Assembly: GCA_007125735.1 (NCBI GenBank)
Contig: SLCP01000072.1
Coordinates: 1 to 15,499 of the forward strand
DNA: 15,499 nt
Direction of reading: 5' to 3'
Origin: Coriobacteriia bacterium
Lineage (GTDB): Bacteria; Actinomycetota; Coriobacteriia; Anaerosomatales; SLCP01
Numbering within the stretch: the first letter of the stretch is position 1; the number at the start of each line of letters is the position of its first letter. The translations under genes and the position numbers were made by a program. Below the pieces are notes generated by a model that was given only the letters and a program-made list of their open reading frames with translations, did not search any database and was not told the DNA's origin. Positions 14,095-15,499 of the stretch are shown here, one piece after another.

Positions 14095-15499
14095 CAGGCG
14101 AGCACCTCCTTGACGAACGCGTAGACCTGCTCGGGTGAGAACGGCCGCCCGTCGTAGCGGTGCAGCGTGTGTTCGACGTCGGTCAGACACTCCTGCCGCA
14201 CGAGTCCCTGCAGCTGGCCGGTGTAGTTGCCCTCGATGATGGCGGTGCGCTTCGCCGAAGTGAGGAACTGCGAGATCTCGTCGGCAGGGAAGGGCCAGAC
14301 GGTGACGACCTGCATCATGTTCACTGCGATGCCGTCTCGCTCAAGCCACTTCATCGCCTCCCTCACGGGCATCTTGGTCGAGCCGAAGAGCACTATGGAA
14401 AGGTCCGCCTCTTCGGGACCGTAGTATGCGGGCGGCGGCACCATGGTGCGTGCCAGGGCCATCTTGCGCATCCGCTTCTCGTTCTGGGCGACACGGACTT
14501 CGGCGATCTCGCCTTGCGCGCCGTATCCGTGCTCATCGTGCTCGTAGGAGTTCACGACCTGTTCCGCCCCGGGTACGCCCGGCAGGGCTCTCGGCGAGAC
14601 CCCGGATTCAGTGACCCGGTAGCGTGCGTACTCCTCGACCTCGCCCTCGGTGATGAGTTCACCCCGGTCTATCTCGACACGTGATGAGTCGAACGGCGGA
14701 ATCGACTGGCGGTTGTCCGAGAGGTAGGAGTCGCCGAGCAGGATGACAGGGGTCTGGAGCACGTCGGCAAGATTGAACGCCTGCCATGTCAGGTGGAACG
14801 CGTCCTCGCGGTCTCCAGGAGCGAGGATGACGCGAGGGAACTCACCTTGCGCGGCGTGAATCGCATAGCGCAGGTCGCTCTGCTCGGTCCATGTGGGCAT
14901 ACCGGTAGCAGGTCCGGGTCGGGTGAACAAGCCGACCACGACCGCGGACTCGCTCACACCTGCGAGTCCGAACGCCTCGACCATGAGGGCGAATCCGCCT
15001 CCGGAGGTGGCGCACATCGACCGTGTTCCGCCAAATGCGCCACCGACCACCATGTTCATCGCCGCGATCTCGTCCTCCGTGTGCTTCACGACCACATCGT
15101 ACCTCTCGGCGTGCCTGGCGAAGAAGTGAAGGAGGCTCGATGCGGGCGTCATCGGGTAGGCACAGTAGAGTCCAAGACCTGCTGCCAACGCGGCGGCACC
15201 GGCTGCTTCGTTCCCGTCGACCAGGATGCGCTCGATGTCGCGATCGAGCGGCACGACGTCGTACGGGAACGCGCACTCATGATCCCGTGCATGCTCGTAG
15301 CCTGCCGTCGCGCATGCGATGTTCTGCTCGGCGATCTCGGGCGCCTTGTGAGCGAACTGTTGCTCGATGGACCCGGTGAGGTACTCGAGCGGGAAGCCCA
15401 TGTGCCCCAGGACCGCACCGAGGGCCGCGGTGTTGCGCATGATGGGGATTCCGCCTGCGTCGTAGACGATGTCTTTCAGCGGGACGGGGATGGTGCACA
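14094..15499 (-). CDS. korA: 2-oxoacid:ferredoxin oxidoreductase gamma-alpha fused subunit, cut at the window edge (KorA type)
   Basis: Partial gene; the reading frame stays open to the right window edge, so the start lies outside and the ATG at 15440 is internal. About 467 residues are visible. They begin in the last part of the gamma domain (GGIPIMRNTAALGAVLGHMG, then LTGSIEQQFAHKAPEIAEQN), followed after a linker by the alpha pyrimidine-binding domain. Alpha landmarks are AYPMTPASSL, HTEDEIAAMNMVVGGAFGG, MCATSGGGFALM, GPATGMPTWTEQSDL, and the C-terminal VVTVWPFP and EGNYTGQLQGL. A gamma-alpha fusion of roughly 560-590 aa is common among KorA proteins. The missing N-terminus should hold the rest of gamma. 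The gene is directly coupled to korB. No ferredoxin-like delta subunit is within the window; it may lie upstream, or be absent as in two-gene Kor systems. Confidence 0.93.
   Translation of the reverse strand, partial: CTIPVPLKDIVYDAGGIPIMRNTAALGAVLGHMGFPLEYLTGSIEQQFAHKAPEIAEQNIACATAGYEHARDHECAFPYDVVPLDRDIERILVDGNEAAGAAALAAGLGLYCAYPMTPASSLLHFFARHAERYDVVVKHTEDEIAAMNMVVGGAFGGTRSMCATSGGGFALMVEAFGLAGVSESAVVVGLFTRPGPATGMPTWTEQSDLRYAIHAAQGEFPRVILAPGDREDAFHLTWQAFNLADVLQTPVILLGDSYLSDNRQSIPPFDSSRVEIDRGELITEGEVEEYARYRVTESGVSPRALPGVPGAEQVVNSYEHDEHGYGAQGEIAEVRVAQNEKRMRKMALARTMVPPPAYYGPEEADLSIVLFGSTKMPVREAMKWLERDGIAVNMMQVVTVWPFPADEISQFLTSAKRTAIIEGNYTGQLQGLVRQECLTDVEHTLHRYDGRPFSPEQVYAFVKEVLA

Noticed and set aside
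14095..14190. N-terminal extension of korB
   Set aside because: This arginine-rich stretch overlaps korA. The ATG at 14094 has an ideal ribosome binding site and begins at the usual KorB N-terminus.
1..15499. Mobile elements, CRISPR arrays, tRNA or rRNA genes
   Set aside because: I found no transposase or integrase motifs, no regularly spaced repeats and no tRNA-like cloverleaf with a T-loop signature. Gaps between genes are all under 200 bases.

Overview
The window looks like chromosomal DNA of a high-GC, anaerobic actinobacterium. The inference rests on strongly GC-biased third codon positions, a CoA-dependent 2-oxoacid:ferredoxin oxidoreductase, a rubrerythrin-type peroxide-defence protein, and an ABC transporter operon whose layout I associate with Coriobacteriia-like lineages. 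The lineage is inferred from family resemblance, not from a marker gene. Every gene is of ordinary length for its family and codon use is uniform. I see no insertion sequence, prophage, CRISPR array, tRNA or rRNA.

Layout, left to right. (1) 39-4016, plus strand: a tightly coupled four-gene operon. It encodes a secreted heptad-rich protein resembling the extracellular part of YhgE/Pip proteins, a small PLDc_N-type membrane protein, an ABC ATPase and an ABC-2 permease. A strong hairpin at 4046-4068 separates it from the next, convergent unit. (2) 4103-5247, minus strand: a DJ-1/PfpI family protein followed by a reverse-type rubrerythrin, probably an oxidative or carbonyl stress pair, with a hairpin and a short direct repeat between them. 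(3) A 199-base divergent intergenic region (5248-5446) with TATAGT -10 boxes on both strands and two inverted repeats. (4) 5447-13221, plus strand: a PLP-dependent alpha-oxoamine synthase, then three consecutive paralogous membrane proteins (709, 723 and 722 aa). Each has about ten predicted membrane segments, a GGDEF-type domain and an HD-GYP-type domain. (5) 13210-15499, minus strand: the beta subunit and the fused gamma-alpha subunit (cut by the window edge) of a 2-oxoacid:ferredoxin oxidoreductase. Its 3' end overlaps the last HD-GYP gene by 12 bases.

The most interesting part is the tandem trio at 6683-13221. The three proteins have the same layout almost residue for residue, but different catalytic motifs are lost in each. 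The first has a ruined GGDEF site and a textbook HD-GYP. The second has an intact GGDEF and a GHP-variant HD-GYP with a shortened linker. The third has SGDDL and GGP variants. All three share an N-terminal multi-pass region with a W-x-x-W-E-[KR] motif after the sixth membrane segment, which I do not recognise as a named sensor domain. A plausible but untested reading is a locally duplicated membrane sensor family that divides cyclic-di-GMP synthesis, hydrolysis and possibly binding among its members.
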